Positions 37,953 through 47,580 of a stretch of 64,000 nucleotides of DNA are shown piece after piece. Each line of letters opens with the position of its first letter. Positions within the stretch are counted from its first letter, which is position 1. Under the pieces are notes generated by a model. The model searched no databases and was not told where the DNA came from. It saw nothing but the letters and a program-made list of their open reading frames with translations. Position numbers and translations under genes: made by a program. Origin of the DNA: Chengkuizengella sediminis (GTDB lineage Bacteria; Bacillota; Bacilli; Paenibacillales; KCTC-33759); assembly GCF_010078385.1 (NCBI RefSeq), contig NZ_SIJC01000002.1:186001-250000 (forward strand), read 5' to 3'.

Positions 37953-39662
37953 ATGCTAATTGAATGCTCTATTCGTAACTTGGCTATAATAGAAGAAGCA
38001 AACATCCAATTTCTAAATGGATTCCATGTTTTCACAGGTGAAACAGGTGCTGGAAAATCAATGATTATTGATGCATTAAGTTTGATTATTGGTGGTAGAG
38101 GATCATCTGAATTTGTTAGACATGGATCTCAAAAAGCAGAGATTGAATGTTTATTTCACTTGGAGAAAGATCATCCAGTAATAAATGTACTTATAAAATT
38201 TGGAATAGAAATTGATGAAACTGAAAACTTAATCATTCGAAGGGAAATTACAACTCAAGGAAAAAGTACATCAAGAGTAAACGGCGTATTAGTCAATTTA
38301 TCTATGTTACGTGAAATAGGGGAATGTTTAATCAATATCCACGGGCAGCATGAACACCAATCATTATTAAATGTTGATCAACATTTATTGTGGTTGGATT
38401 TATTTGGTGATGAAAAAATTAAGAATTTAAAAACTAAATATCAATCTATCTATAAGAGATACACAATGGTTCAAACTGATTTGAGACAACTAGAAGAATC
38501 GGACAAGCAACTTTTACAAATGAAAGATCTATATTCTTTTCAAATTGACGAAATTGAAAAAGCACAGTTAAAAATGGGAGAAGATGAATTTTTAACTGTA
38601 GAAAAGCACAAACTAGCTAATGCAGAGAAAATGTATGATGGAATAAATAAAGCATATCAGCTCCTATTTGGAACAGAACAAACATTAGATTCTATAGGAA
38701 AAGCTGTTTCAAATATTGAGCATATATCTCACTATGATCAGAAAGTGTTACAACCTTTATTAGAACAAATACAATCTGCATATTATCAGATTGAGGATTC
38801 ATCATTTGGTTTAAGGGAATATCGGGAAAATATAGAGTTTAACCCGTCTCGTCTTGATGAAATTGAACAAAGACTTGCTTTGATAGCATCCCTAAAAAGG
38901 AAGTATGGAGAAAATCTCGAAGAAATTTTGAATTATGTGGAGAAAATAAAATCTGATCTTGAGCAAATGGAAAATAAAGATGTTAAAATTCAGGAGCTCG
39001 AAGAAGAAAAAGAAATTATTTTAAATGAGTTGAGGAAATCAGCTAAACAATTGTCAGACAAAAGAAGAAAAATATCAAATCAATTGTCAAAAAAAATTGA
39101 ATTAGAACTATGTGATTTACAGATGGAGAAGACCAAGTTTGATGTACATATGTCTAATGATATGAGTCATTTTACTAAAGAAGGATGGGATCATATTGAG
39201 TTTATGATTTCACCAAATCCAGGAGAACCATTAAGACCACTACATAAAATAGCTTCTGGTGGAGAAATGTCTCGTATTATGCTTGCTTTAAAAACCATTT
39301 TTTCTAAAATGGATCGGATACCAGTATTAATATTTGATGAAGTAGATACAGGAGTAAGTGGACGGGCTGCTCAAGCAATAGCAGAAAAAATGTCAATGTT
39401 GTCAAAGGAATGTCAGGTGTTTTCCATTACTCATTTACCACAAGTTGCCTGTATGGCAGATGCACATTATCTAATTCGTAAGTCCATTGAAAACGATAGA
39501 ACCTTTACCCATGTAAGTCATTTACATGAAGAACATCGAATTAATGAAATGGCACGAATGCTTGGTGGTGTTGAAGTGACAAAAACAACGGAACATCATG
39601 CCAAAGAAATGCTTGTCATGGCCGATAAGAAAAAGGAACAGAGGAATCATTTACAATTATAA
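37953..39662 (+). CDS. recN: DNA repair protein RecN
   Basis: RecN is an SMC-like ATPase that acts early in double-strand break repair. The 569-aa protein starts [20 protein letters not shown] and shows Walker [19 protein letters not shown] (about 28-45), a central coiled coil (about 150-400), the signature [13 protein letters not shown] (about 432-444) and Walker [19 protein letters not shown]. The ATG lacks a strong ribosome site. A LexA-type box upstream indicates SOS induction. Confidence 0.96.
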   Translation: MLIECSIRNLAIIEEANIQFLNGFHVFTGETGAGKSMIIDALSLIIGGRGSSEFVRHGSQKAEIECLFHLEKDHPVINVLIKFGIEIDETENLIIRREITTQGKSTSRVNGVLVNLSMLREIGECLINIHGQHEHQSLLNVDQHLLWLDLFGDEKIKNLKTKYQSIYKRYTMVQTDLRQLEESDKQLLQMKDLYSFQIDEIEKAQLKMGEDEFLTVEKHKLANAEKMYDGINKAYQLLFGTEQTLDSIGKAVSNIEHISHYDQKVLQPLLEQIQSAYYQIEDSSFGLREYRENIEFNPSRLDEIEQRLALIASLKRKYGENLEEILNYVEKIKSDLEQMENKDVKIQELEEEKEIILNELRKSAKQLSDKRRKISNQLSKKIELELCDLQMEKTKFDVHMSNDMSHFTKEGWDHIEFMISPNPGEPLRPLHKIASGGEMSRIMLALKTIFSKMDRIPVLIFDEVDTGVSGRAAQAIAEKMSMLSKECQVFSITHLPQVACMADAHYLIRKSIENDRTFTHVSHLHEEHRINEMARMLGGVEVTKTTEHHAKEMLVMADKKKEQRNHLQL

Positions 39663-39747
39663 AAGAACGGCGTGGAGGATAACTTATAGGTACGCAATTG
39701 GCGATACCCTATTCGTCAAGCGAAGGAGGATAAGGGAGTGTGATTTT

Positions 39748-41070
39748 TTGTTCGTAAAAAGATTGATTGGACTTCTGCTCGTTTTCTTCATTTGTATCTT
39801 TGGTTTATCTTCTCCATTTCAAAGTTATGCATCATTTCCGACTGAATTAAGGTTATTTTCTGGTCAAGGAAAGCAGCTGGATTTTACGATGCCTGTTCAT
39901 GCTCAGCTCACTGTTCAAGACCCAACTGTTTTAAAAGTTAATGGGCAATCTAAACCTTCGTTTCAGTTGGATTTAAATGAACCCATTTCCATACAGTCAA
40001 ATGAGATTGGACACACTGAAATGCAGTTGAAATTATTTGGTAAGATCCCTTTTAAAAAAGTAAGTGTAAATATTATGCCTGATTTAAAGGTTATTCCAGG
40101 CGGACAAACAATTGGGGTAAAGTTGAAATCTGATGGGGTTTTAGTTGTAGGACACCACCTCGTATCATCATCTGAGGAGAATAAAATTTCTCCAGGAGAA
40201 AAAGCAAAGGTAAAATTAGGAGATTTAATAACCGAAATCAATCAACAAAAAATTACTAAAGTAAGTAAAGTTTCTGATTTTGTGAATGATGCTGGCAAAA
40301 AAGGACAAGCAATAAATTTAACTTTATTAAGAAACGGAAAAGAACTTAATGTAAAGTTAAAACCTGTTTTTGATGTAGAGGATAATAAATATCGATTAGG
40401 ACTATACATTCGTGATTCAGCTGCGGGTGTAGGAACCCTTACATTTTATTCCTCTGATTTAAAAAAATATGGAGCATTAGGACATACGATTACAGATATG
40501 GATACAAATACTCCAATCGTTGTAGGTGAAGGCGAAATTGTACACTCTAAAGTCACATCGATTTCTAAAAGTAAAAACGGTATACCAGGTGAAAAAAGAG
40601 CTATATTATCAAATCAAGGTAAAGTATTAGGAGATATTATTAAAAACACACCATTTGGAATCTTTGGAAATATGGGTGAGTTGCCCGATCACGGTAAAAT
40701 TAAAAAAGCACTGCCTGTAGCATTTGCTGAAGAAATAAAAAAAGGACCTGCTCAAATTTTAACCGTTGTAGATGGTCAAAAAGTTGAAGCATTTGATATT
40801 GAAATCAAACATATTGCTGAACAAAATGCACCAGCTACAAAAGGAATGATCATTAAAATTACCGATCCACGTTTAATTGAAAAAACAGGTGGGATTGTAC
40901 AAGGAATGAGTGGTAGTCCAATTATTCAAGATGGGAAAATTGTAGGTGCTGTTACTCACGTTTTTGTAAATGATCCAACCTCTGGGTATGGGTGTTTTAT
41001 TGAATGGATGTTAAAAGATGCAGATATTATGGAAAATATAAACAAAAATAATGAAGGTTCTGCTGCTTAG
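39748..41070 (+). CDS. spoIVB: SpoIVB signalling serine protease
   Basis: SpoIVB is secreted by the forespore and cleaves SpoIVFA to trigger pro-sigma-K processing. The frame runs back into recN, but TTG 39748 (AGGGAG 9 nt before) places the membrane/signal helix ([18 protein letters not shown]) at the N-terminus and gives 440 aa. A PDZ domain (about 115-190; [19 protein letters not shown]) precedes the S55 peptidase domain with GHTITDMD (His) and [11 protein letters not shown] (Ser nucleophile). spo0A follows, as in all Bacillales. Confidence 0.95.
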   Translation: MFVKRLIGLLLVFFICIFGLSSPFQSYASFPTELRLFSGQGKQLDFTMPVHAQLTVQDPTVLKVNGQSKPSFQLDLNEPISIQSNEIGHTEMQLKLFGKIPFKKVSVNIMPDLKVIPGGQTIGVKLKSDGVLVVGHHLVSSSEENKISPGEKAKVKLGDLITEINQQKITKVSKVSDFVNDAGKKGQAINLTLLRNGKELNVKLKPVFDVEDNKYRLGLYIRDSAAGVGTLTFYSSDLKKYGALGHTITDMDTNTPIVVGEGEIVHSKVTSISKSKNGIPGEKRAILSNQGKVLGDIIKNTPFGIFGNMGELPDHGKIKKALPVAFAEEIKKGPAQILTVVDGQKVEAFDIEIKHIAEQNAPATKGMIIKITDPRLIEKTGGIVQGMSGSPIIQDGKIVGAVTHVFVNDPTSGYGCFIEWMLKDADIMENINKNNEGSAA

Positions 41071-41134
41071 TACTATTGAATAAAATAAGAAGCATTTAAA
41101 AGCATAAATTAAAGATGATTTATCTCAAAAGTTA

Positions 41135-41160
41135 GCGCCCTTAAAGGGCGCATTTTTTAA
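41135..41160 (+). terminator. terminator after spoIVB
   Basis: GCGCCC (41135-41140) and GGGCGC (41146-41151) around TTAAA, followed by ATTTTTTAAAG. Confidence 0.85.
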
Positions 41161-41244
41161 AGATTAAAAAAGAAATTCGATGATATCATCAAAAAAGTGA
41201 GTTTTATCAGATTTTTGTTCTATATTTCCAACAAAAAAATTTTT

Positions 41245-41281
41245 TTCGACAGAAGGAATTTGATTTGTCATGTCGAAATGA
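41245..41281 (+). promoter_or_regulatory. sigma-H promoter of spo0A with two 0A boxes
   Basis: GAAGGAATT (41252-41260) fits the sigma-H -35 RnAGGAwWW exactly, and 11 nt later GTCGAAA (41272-41278) fits the -10 RnnGAAT with one mismatch. A 0A box TGTCGAA (41271-41277) lies over the -10, and an inverted one, TTCGACA (41245-41251), abuts the -35. This matches autoregulation of the B. subtilis spo0A Ps promoter. Confidence 0.75.
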
Positions 41282-41318
41282 TAGTTATGGCAAATATTTC
41301 TTTTGAGGAGGATCTTTC

Positions 41319-42125
41319 GTGCAACAAAAAATTCAAGTGTTATTAGCAGATGACAACAGAGAATTTACAAATTTACTTTCAGAATATATTTCTGAACAGG
41401 AAGATATGGAAGTGATGGGGATTGCGTTTCATGGTGAAGAAGTTATCGACTTAATTGAACAAGGAAAAACTCCGGATGTTCTTATCGTTGATATCATAAT
41501 GCCTCATTTAGACGGTTTAGGGGTATTAGAGAAACTTCGAGAATTAAATATATCACCACAACCAAAAATCATAATGCTCACCGCTTTTGGGCAAGAGAAT
41601 ATTACACAAAAAGCAGTTCAACTAGGTGCTTCTTACTACATATTAAAGCCATTTGATTTTGATGTGTTATCAAATCGAATTAGACAATTAGTCAATCATT
41701 CATCTGTTGTTTCATCTCGAAGTTCACTATCATCTTCTTCAAAACAAAATATTGTTCCTATTGCAAAAACGAAAAATCTGGATGCCAATATCACTTCCAT
41801 TATTCATGAAATTGGTGTACCAGCTCACATTAAAGGGTATCAATATTTACGTGAAGCGATCACAATGGTATATAAAAACATAGAGATATTAGGTTCAATA
41901 ACTAAAACATTATACCCTGCAATAGCAGAAAAATATAAAACAACACCAAGCCGTGTAGAACGTGCTATAAGACATGCAATTGAAGTAGCATGGACAAGAG
42001 GTAATATAGACTCCATCAGCCTTCTATTCGGTTACACAGTGAATATCAGCAAGTCTAAACCTACGAATAGTGAATTTATCGCAATGGTGGCGGATAAGCT
42101 AAGGATTGAACATAAAGTTTCTTGA
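41319..42125 (+). CDS. spo0A: sporulation master response regulator Spo0A
   Basis: The 268-aa protein has an N-terminal receiver (LLADDNREF; phosphorylated Asp in [19 protein letters not shown]; conserved Lys in YILKPFDFD), a serine-rich linker ([11 protein letters not shown]) and the C-terminal DNA-binding domain ([38 protein letters not shown]). Phospho-Spo0A starts sporulation. The AGGAGG site is 8-9 nt before GTG 41319. Its promoter region carries its own binding boxes. Confidence 0.97.
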   Translation: MQQKIQVLLADDNREFTNLLSEYISEQEDMEVMGIAFHGEEVIDLIEQGKTPDVLIVDIIMPHLDGLGVLEKLRELNISPQPKIIMLTAFGQENITQKAVQLGASYYILKPFDFDVLSNRIRQLVNHSSVVSSRSSLSSSSKQNIVPIAKTKNLDANITSIIHEIGVPAHIKGYQYLREAITMVYKNIEILGSITKTLYPAIAEKYKTTPSRVERAIRHAIEVAWTRGNIDSISLLFGYTVNISKSKPTNSEFIAMVADKLRIEHKVS

Positions 42126-42146
42126 AAAGAATGAGAAATAAATTAT

Positions 42147-42199
42147 AGAAACCGTTATTTATTTGATTTTTAAATCCGATAAATAACGGTTTCTTTATG
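42147..42199 (+). terminator. terminator after spo0A
   Basis: A perfect 15-16 bp stem, AGAAACCGTTATTTAT (42147-42162) with ATAAATAACGGTTTCT (42179-42194), followed by TTATGG. Loop about 16 nt. Confidence 0.75.
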
Positions 42200-42344
42200 G
42201 ACTTTTATTGTGAAATTATACCTAATTATACTATAGCCTATTTTTTAATTTATTTTTAATTCCATGGCAAACAACCAATCAATTTATTATCTTCAGAATA
42301 CAATATCTTAGTACCACTATTTAATTATGGAAGGAGAAGAAGAT

Positions 42345-43031
42345 ATGGGTGCCAAAGTAACCCCAATTTTATGTGATTGTACTTCTCAATCTCAATCTTT
42401 ATGCCCTGATAAAATAAAAGTGGATGTCGTTGTAGGAGAATTGAGCTTGCAAATTGATTTAGAGGCAGATATAGAGTTGGATACTCCAGCAATTGATATA
42501 AAGGATATTGATAAGAAAGTTGTTCTTGAACAATGTGAATTTGTCTCAGTAAATATCAGTTCGTCAAAATGTGATTGTGGTGTAGTGAATGGGAAAGTTT
42601 TTTTAGGCGGCTATGTTAGAAAAAACATTAGATATTCTACTGTAGACTATGCACATGATGATGGAGTTTGTGGTGGGATTAGGCACTGTACAGTAAATGT
42701 TCCATTTCATTGTGTAGTTCCAGTTGAGGATTCAAATGTTAGCATGTCGCATACGGAAAAAGGCACCATGGATTTTCATGGTCGTAAGTTTCAAGAGTTT
42801 AATCAAACCATTTCTGAACCTTATAATGAACCTGTTGAATGTTGTATAGATAATGTTACATTTAACGAAAAGGATTTGTTCAGAAATCAGGTGCCATTAT
42901 CCTATGGTCCTAAAACAGAAAAATCATTTTGTGTCATTAGGGAAAAAATGGTTATCCTGTTGGATTTAACTTTAATTCAAAAACGAAAAGTAGAATCATG
43001 TTTAATTATTTCTCCTAGCGCAAGTTGTTAG
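42345..43031 (+). CDS. Cys-rich SPOCS/CsxC-like spore-surface protein
   Basis: A 228-aa soluble protein. The middle part, GKVFLGGYVRKNIRYSTV, resembles the SPOCS/DUF3794 domain of spore proteins, and the whole resembles CsxC-type proteins of spore formers. At least 12 cysteines are spread through it (CDC, CDCG, EQCE, ECC, SASC end), which suggests cross-linking in a coat or exosporium. ATG 42345 follows AAGGAG by 8 nt; the ATG at 42327 lies before that site. Position directly after spo0A suits a sporulation role; function is inference. Confidence 0.7.
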   Translation: MGAKVTPILCDCTSQSQSLCPDKIKVDVVVGELSLQIDLEADIELDTPAIDIKDIDKKVVLEQCEFVSVNISSSKCDCGVVNGKVFLGGYVRKNIRYSTVDYAHDDGVCGGIRHCTVNVPFHCVVPVEDSNVSMSHTEKGTMDFHGRKFQEFNQTISEPYNEPVECCIDNVTFNEKDLFRNQVPLSYGPKTEKSFCVIREKMVILLDLTLIQKRKVESCLIISPSASC

Positions 43032-43055
43032 TTTAAAAAGCAAATAATGAATTTA

Positions 43056-43100
43056 AAAAATAAATCGTCTTTTTAAACAAAATGAGATGGTTTATTTTTG
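43056..43100 (+). terminator. terminator after the Cys-rich protein gene
   Basis: AATAAATCGTCT and AGATGGTTTATT pair (with two G-U pairs) across a 14-nt loop, followed by TTTGTTC. Confidence 0.55.
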
Positions 43101-43131
43101 TTCATAAAAAATTCATATTTAATTCACAGTG

Positions 43132-43161
43132 TTGACATAAAAGGGATTTGTTTAAGATAAT
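43132..43161 (+). promoter_or_regulatory. sigma-A promoter of the cupredoxin gene
   Basis: A perfect TTGACA (43132-43137), 18 nt, then GATAAT (43156-43161), 50 nt before the start codon. Confidence 0.65.
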
Positions 43162-43210
43162 ACAATATGTAAAATAATAATATAGATCAAAATTTTAGGG
43201 GGATTCAGAA

Positions 43211-43588
43211 ATGCACAAGTGGATCATGGTTTCACTGTTTGTCATAGCTAGTGTGTTAGGAATTGTTGTTACATTCGATGCTATCGGACAACATGAAACT
43301 GGAGAAGAAGTTGAAGAAGAAAATGCTTTAGTCTTTAAAGCAAAAAACTGGAGTTTCGATGAAGAAGAATATATCGTTGAAAAGGGCCAAACATTAAAGT
43401 TGTCTATGAAAAATTTACCAAATGAAGGAAAACACCAAGTTAAAATCGAGGGGCTAGGAATTGAATTGTTACCTGGTGAAGAACCTGTTGAAGTTACTTT
43501 TGATGAAGCTGGAACTTACACTGTTGTGTGTAGTATCCTTTGTGGGGAAGGACATGAAACAATGGCTTCCACAATTATAGTACAGTAA
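43211..43588 (+). CDS. stand-alone CuA-site cupredoxin
   Basis: A 125-aa protein with an N-terminal membrane anchor (about 3-22), an acidic spacer and one cupredoxin domain. CSILCGEGHETM holds the Cys, Cys, His and Met of the binuclear copper site of cytochrome oxidase subunit II, and GKHQVKIEGLGIE supplies the first His. It lacks the two helices of true subunit II, and no oxidase genes are nearby. It may be an electron shuttle, a copper-delivery protein or a split subunit II on the outer membrane face. Confidence 0.82.
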   Translation: MHKWIMVSLFVIASVLGIVVTFDAIGQHETGEEVEEENALVFKAKNWSFDEEEYIVEKGQTLKLSMKNLPNEGKHQVKIEGLGIELLPGEEPVEVTFDEAGTYTVVCSILCGEGHETMASTIIVQ

Positions 43589-43603
43589 TGAATTAAATAA
43601 TAC

Positions 43604-43662
43604 AAAAAAGAGCACAAAAAATCCGTGATACATGTATTACGGTTTTTTTGTGCTCTTTTTTG
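43604..43662 (+). terminator. long terminator after the cupredoxin gene
   Basis: A long, nearly perfect stem: AAAAAGAGCACAAAAA, then CCGTGATAC, loop, GTATTACGG, then TTTTTTTGTGCTCTTTTT. The A/T-rich outer arms make it work in both directions. Confidence 0.8.
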
Positions 43663-43746
43663 TTTTGGATAAAATGGTGTGTATAAATTTCACCCCATTA
43701 TTAAATAATAAAACTTGGAACAGAGATAAATGAGGAGTGTTTTAAA

Positions 43747-44895
43747 GTGAAGCTATGGAACCAACTAAACAAGAAGGACTTCCTCTCTCTACAAGGTACT
43801 GTTCAAGTTGATGAAATTACAAAACATCTGCTCATGACCATTAAACCTAAACAAATCGCAGTTATTAAACATCAAGATATTGATGAAATTGCAGCAAGGG
43901 ACATAGTTCGATGTAAAGTGAAAGCGGTTATTAATGCTGGTGAAACAATGACTGGCAGTTATCCAACAAAAGGTCCGCTTATTTTATTAAATGCCGGTAT
44001 ACCCATTTTAGAAATAGACAACGTTTTTTTTGAGAAATTTTCAGACAATCAATTCGTAAAAATTAATTCATCTCACATTCTTGTTAAGGGTATTCAAATT
44101 CCTTTTGTTATGTTTACTGAAGACAAGTATGAACAATTAATTCAAATCAGTTATAAAAATTTGCCAAGTAATTTAAATAGTTTTATTGACAACACACTAC
44201 AGTATGCTCAGAAAGAGAAGGGTTTTGTAGTTCAACCTCTGAAAATCCCAAAGTTGAAAACATCAGTTAAAAATAGACCTGTGGTTATTGTAGTTAGGGG
44301 AAAAGACTACAGAAACGATCTTCTAGCAATTAAAGATTTTGTAGAAGATATGAAACCTGTATTGATTGGAGTTGACGGTGGGGCTGATGCTTTGTTGGAG
44401 CATGGTTATCACCCTCATCTTGTCATTGGTGATATGGATAGCATCTCAAATCATGCTCTTTTATCTGGATCAGAAATTATCGTTCATGCTTATCCTAATG
44501 GGAATGCTCCTGGGCTTGAAAGAATTCAATCTCTAGGATTAGAAGCAAAAAAGATTTCAGCAGCAGGAACTAGTGAAGATATAGCCATGTTGTTAGCTTA
44601 TGAGAAGAAGGCTGAAATGATCATAACGTTGGGTGCACATTCACATATGATTGATTTTTTAGAAAAAGGGAGAAAGGGAATGTCCAGTACTTTACTTGTC
44701 AGAATGAAAATAGGTGACAAATTAATTGATGCAAAGGGTGTAAGCAAGTTATATCAACGAAATGTAAAATTCAGAAGTATGTGGCCTCTTCCATTAGCAG
44801 CACTTTTCCCTATTGTAATTATGGCATATGTTCATCCTGGAGTTAGAGACATTGTTCATATGTTCTGGATTTATATTAAACTATCCGTTTTCTAG
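43747..44895 (+). CDS. steA: SteA-like cytokinetic ring protein
   Basis: A 382-aa protein with a thiamine-pyrophosphokinase-like core: VLIGVDGGADALLEHGYHPHLVIGDMDS, then TSEDIAMLLAYEKKAEMIITLGAHSHM, and a C-terminal membrane helix (about 340-360). This is the SteA family; in Corynebacterium SteA and SteB act at the division site. GTG start after GAGGAG. steB follows after 12 nt, then a glycosyltransferase and a MraY-like gene, so the operon probably concerns envelope assembly at division or in the spore. Confidence 0.85.
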   Translation: MKLWNQLNKKDFLSLQGTVQVDEITKHLLMTIKPKQIAVIKHQDIDEIAARDIVRCKVKAVINAGETMTGSYPTKGPLILLNAGIPILEIDNVFFEKFSDNQFVKINSSHILVKGIQIPFVMFTEDKYEQLIQISYKNLPSNLNSFIDNTLQYAQKEKGFVVQPLKIPKLKTSVKNRPVVIVVRGKDYRNDLLAIKDFVEDMKPVLIGVDGGADALLEHGYHPHLVIGDMDSISNHALLSGSEIIVHAYPNGNAPGLERIQSLGLEAKKISAAGTSEDIAMLLAYEKKAEMIITLGAHSHMIDFLEKGRKGMSSTLLVRMKIGDKLIDAKGVSKLYQRNVKFRSMWPLPLAALFPIVIMAYVHPGVRDIVHMFWIYIKLSVF

Positions 44896-44907
44896 GTGGT
44901 GTAATGA

Positions 44908-45480
44908 ATGGTTTCAAGTCGATATTATATTATTACGATCATTTCCATTTTCCTTGCTTTAGGAATTGGAATATTGATTGGCAGTACATTAGGTCAACAA
45001 TGGATTCATCATACAGAAGAAAGCATAGCTGAAAGATTTATGGAGAAGTATGAATCACAGTTGTCTATCAACCAAGAACTACAAAAACAAGTTGGTTCGT
45101 TACAACTGTTGAATCAAAAAACGATCCCTATTTTTCAACATAAAAAAATGATGTGGATGAGCTCTGAAGATGTCAATAAAGATATGCTCGCTTTTGCAAT
45201 TCAATCAGTGGGTGGCGAGTGGCTTGAGGCCCCTATGAAGGAAACACCAGATCTTATTATGGTTTCTGAAGAACAACAATTTGAATTGATAACTAATCAA
45301 ATGAAAGATTGGAATTCGTTAAATAAACAATCAAACCCTATTATCATTCAAGTTAGTTCTAATGTATTACCTTTTGATGAGCCCCAGAAAATTGTTAATT
45401 TCATGATGTATATTAAAAAAATAATGGAGGAAGAAACACATGCAGCCATCGGTGTCTATAATTATCCCAGCTTGGAATGA
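44908..45480 (+). CDS. steB: SteB/MctB-like membrane protein
   Basis: A 190-aa protein with one N-terminal membrane helix (YYIITIISIFLALGIGILIG) and a coiled coil (about 40-65), the layout of the SteB/MctB (DUF3186) family, called copper transporter in mycobacteria. It is shorter than mycobacterial MctB (about 310 aa). AGGTGGTG precedes ATG 44908. Its end overlaps the following glycosyltransferase gene by 41 nt. Confidence 0.8.
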   Translation: MVSSRYYIITIISIFLALGIGILIGSTLGQQWIHHTEESIAERFMEKYESQLSINQELQKQVGSLQLLNQKTIPIFQHKKMMWMSSEDVNKDMLAFAIQSVGGEWLEAPMKETPDLIMVSEEQQFELITNQMKDWNSLNKQSNPIIIQVSSNVLPFDEPQKIVNFMMYIKKIMEEETHAAIGVYNYPSLE

Positions 45481-46135
45481 AGCCGACAATATAGCAGATA
45501 CTTTACTTTCTTTACATGATCTAAGAAATTGTGAAGGAAAAGATAAATGGAATGAGATCATCGTTGTAGATGATGGAAGTGAAGATCATACTTTTGAACA
45601 GGCTGAAAAATGGGCGGACTTAATCATAAGACATCCTAAAAATTTAGGAAAAGGTGCATCATTAGATTACGGATGGAGAAAAGCGAAAAATGAAATTATT
45701 GTGTTTTTAGATGCTGATTTAGGTAAAACAGCATCTTTGACTTCAAAGTTAGTAGCACCGATTATTAACGCTGAAATGGACATGGCGATCGCACGTTTCC
45801 CAAAGGTAAATAAAAAAGCAGGATTTGGATTTGTTAAAAAACTAGCGGTCAATGGGATATATTGGTTAAGTGGTTATAAAACAGCAGCACCTTTGTCCGG
45901 TCAAAGGGCGATGCGGAAAAGTTTGTTGGAGTCGATATCTTTGTCTGATGGGTTTGGGATTGAGGTAGGTTTAACGATAGATGCGGTTAAAAAAGGTTTT
46001 CAATTATGCGAGGTAGATATCGCATATAAACATCGAGAAACTGGTAGAGATTGGGCAGGGTTTAAACATAGAGGTAAACAATTTATATCAGTCTCAAGAA
46101 CCTTATATCACAAATGGCGTGACCCTGTATGTTAA
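45440..46135 (+). CDS. family 2 glycosyltransferase
   Basis: A 231-aa GT-A glycosyltransferase with SVSIIIPAWNEADNIADTL at the N-terminus, IIVVDDGSEDHTFE, and the DADLG metal-binding motif. It has no membrane helices beyond the core domain, similar to dolichol-phosphate-mannose-synthase-like bacterial GT2 proteins. ATG 45440 follows GGAGGAAG inside the steB gene. Overlap with the MraY-like gene suggests that it uses the polyprenyl-linked product of that enzyme. Confidence 0.88.
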   Translation: MQPSVSIIIPAWNEADNIADTLLSLHDLRNCEGKDKWNEIIVVDDGSEDHTFEQAEKWADLIIRHPKNLGKGASLDYGWRKAKNEIIVFLDADLGKTASLTSKLVAPIINAEMDMAIARFPKVNKKAGFGFVKKLAVNGIYWLSGYKTAAPLSGQRAMRKSLLESISLSDGFGIEVGLTIDAVKKGFQLCEVDIAYKHRETGRDWAGFKHRGKQFISVSRTLYHKWRDPVC

Positions 46136-46959
46136 CACAAGTGGTGTTTTTTACTATTATGATGATGTGTATCGGAGTTCTTCTCTTACAGGTTGTCATA
46201 AAATATTTAGTAAACCATCATATTGTTGCAAAAAATTATCTTCAACAAGAAATTCCAATCGGTTTAGGTATGTATTTGTGGTTATTTCTCATCATATATT
46301 ACTCCTCTTTTCAATGGATCATCCCAACATACGAAATAAAGCAAACCTTACTTCGTGAATACATTGTCATATTGACAATTTTATTTATTGTGGGATGGCT
46401 AGATGACCAAGTAGGTGATTCTGAAGTAAAGGGTTTTAAAGGGCATTTAATGAAACTCATGAAGGAAAGGAGGTTAACTACAGGTTTACTCAAGGCTTTA
46501 TCAACAGGGGTACTTACTGTTTGGGTTTTAATTATTTTAGAACACCATCCATTATTAGAAGTGCTTCAGTTTTTCATTCTTACTTTAATGACTAACGGGG
46601 TTAATTTGTTGGATCTAAGACCTGGAAGAGCGATAAAGTTCTTTTTGTTATTATCAAGTGTAATATTTTTGATTAGCAGCTTATTAAATATCTTTATTTA
46701 TCTGCTCCCTGTAGTAATTGCTGTATTATTATTGTTGCCAAAAGATATTCAGGGAAAAGTTATGCTTGGTGATTCTGGATCTAATTTATTAGGGTTTGTG
46801 TTAGGGTTTTGTTTCATTATAATGACGCCATGGTGGACTCAAATTTCCGTTTTTATATTGTTAGTTTATATGCACTGGATTTCAGAACAAAGTTCCATTA
46901 CTCAATGGATTCAAACTAAACCCTTTATTCATTGGATTGATCAGTGGGGGAGAGTGTAA
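46129..46959 (+). CDS. MraY/WecA-like polyprenyl-phosphate sugar-phosphate transferase
   Basis: A 276-aa polytopic membrane protein with about eight helices. The family motifs are degenerate but visible: GWLDDQVGDSEVKGFKGHL (aspartate-rich loop), TNGVNLLDLRPGRAIK (in place of N-x-x-N-x-x-D-G) and MLGDSGSNLLGFVLGF. It begins at ATG 46129 overlapping the glycosyltransferase gene by 7 nt. MraY itself is about 320 aa; this shorter paralogue probably primes another glycan. Some catalytic residues are changed, so activity is not certain. Confidence 0.78.
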   Translation: MLTQVVFFTIMMMCIGVLLLQVVIKYLVNHHIVAKNYLQQEIPIGLGMYLWLFLIIYYSSFQWIIPTYEIKQTLLREYIVILTILFIVGWLDDQVGDSEVKGFKGHLMKLMKERRLTTGLLKALSTGVLTVWVLIILEHHPLLEVLQFFILTLMTNGVNLLDLRPGRAIKFFLLLSSVIFLISSLLNIFIYLLPVVIAVLLLLPKDIQGKVMLGDSGSNLLGFVLGFCFIIMTPWWTQISVFILLVYMHWISEQSSITQWIQTKPFIHWIDQWGRV

Positions 46960-46965
46960 TATATA

Positions 46966-47092
46966 CCCACAAAAGTGATGAAAAGCTTCGTGGCGTATAC
47001 CTGGTACTTTTGCGGGGCCCAAATCTCGCCCCGAAAATGAAGAGACATTTTCGATGAAGTTTCCAAGTTCAAGGATGAACTTGTGCCGGAAT
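46966..47092. other. multi-hairpin element between converging genes
   Basis: Four stems lie in 127 nt: ACAAAAGT (46969-46976) with ACTTTTG (47006-47012); CGGGGC (47013-47018) with GCCCCG (47028-47033); CGAAAATG (47032-47039) with CATTTTCG (47046-47053); AAGTTC (47065-47070) with GAACTT (47077-47082), with TTCC/GGAA outside it. The GC content is well above its surroundings and there is no open frame or U-tract. It could be a structured RNA or a repeat element; I do not recognise it. Confidence 0.5.
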
Positions 47093-47109
47093 TGTCATTT
47101 TCTTATCTA

Positions 47110-47382
47110 TTATTCTTTTTTTTGTTTGAATCTAGGTGCTACATAGTTTCGTTTCTGATCTCTGAAAAAAATCCAACCACCTATGAATCCAACGCCTATA
47201 GAAAAACAGAGAATTCCAATCATTAGTTTTCCCCATTGGATTTGATTCTCAACTTCTGTATTTCCGACTGTCACGATATAATCATATATTGAATTTTTTA
47301 TTTCTAAAAAACCATATGTGGCTAAAAATCCGGGAATCACTAATAGTAAAATAGCTATAAAACGAGAGATCATTAATTTCAT
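47110..47382 (-). CDS. yqzF: DUF2627 membrane protein (YqzF-like)
   Basis: A 90-aa protein with two membrane helices (about 5-24 and 47-69) and a basic tail (RDQKRNYVAPRFKQKK), matching the DUF2627/YqzF family found next to the bkd genes in Bacillus. I choose the ATG at 47382, which follows AAAGAGG, over the one six codons upstream. It is transcribed away from lpdV. Function unknown. Confidence 0.75.
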   Translation of the reverse strand: MKLMISRFIAILLLVIPGFLATYGFLEIKNSIYDYIVTVGNTEVENQIQWGKLMIGILCFSIGVGFIGGWIFFRDQKRNYVAPRFKQKKE

Positions 47383-47580
47383 TTTTCGTGCCTCTTTCAA
47401 ATTGACATCATATCAGTAAATAGTTATTTTGTTACGAAACAAATCATATCATATATTAAGTAACATTGCATGTGAATTTCCCTTAAACATAAAATATTAA
47501 ATTTTTAACTATATTTCTTATGTTGAAAAAGTTACAATAGAGTCGATTGAATTTTATAAAACATAGGGGGTATATTGATT

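Noticed and set aside
37935-37960. TTGACA promoter immediately before recN
   Set aside because: No -10 hexamer at a proper distance; it would fall inside the coding region.
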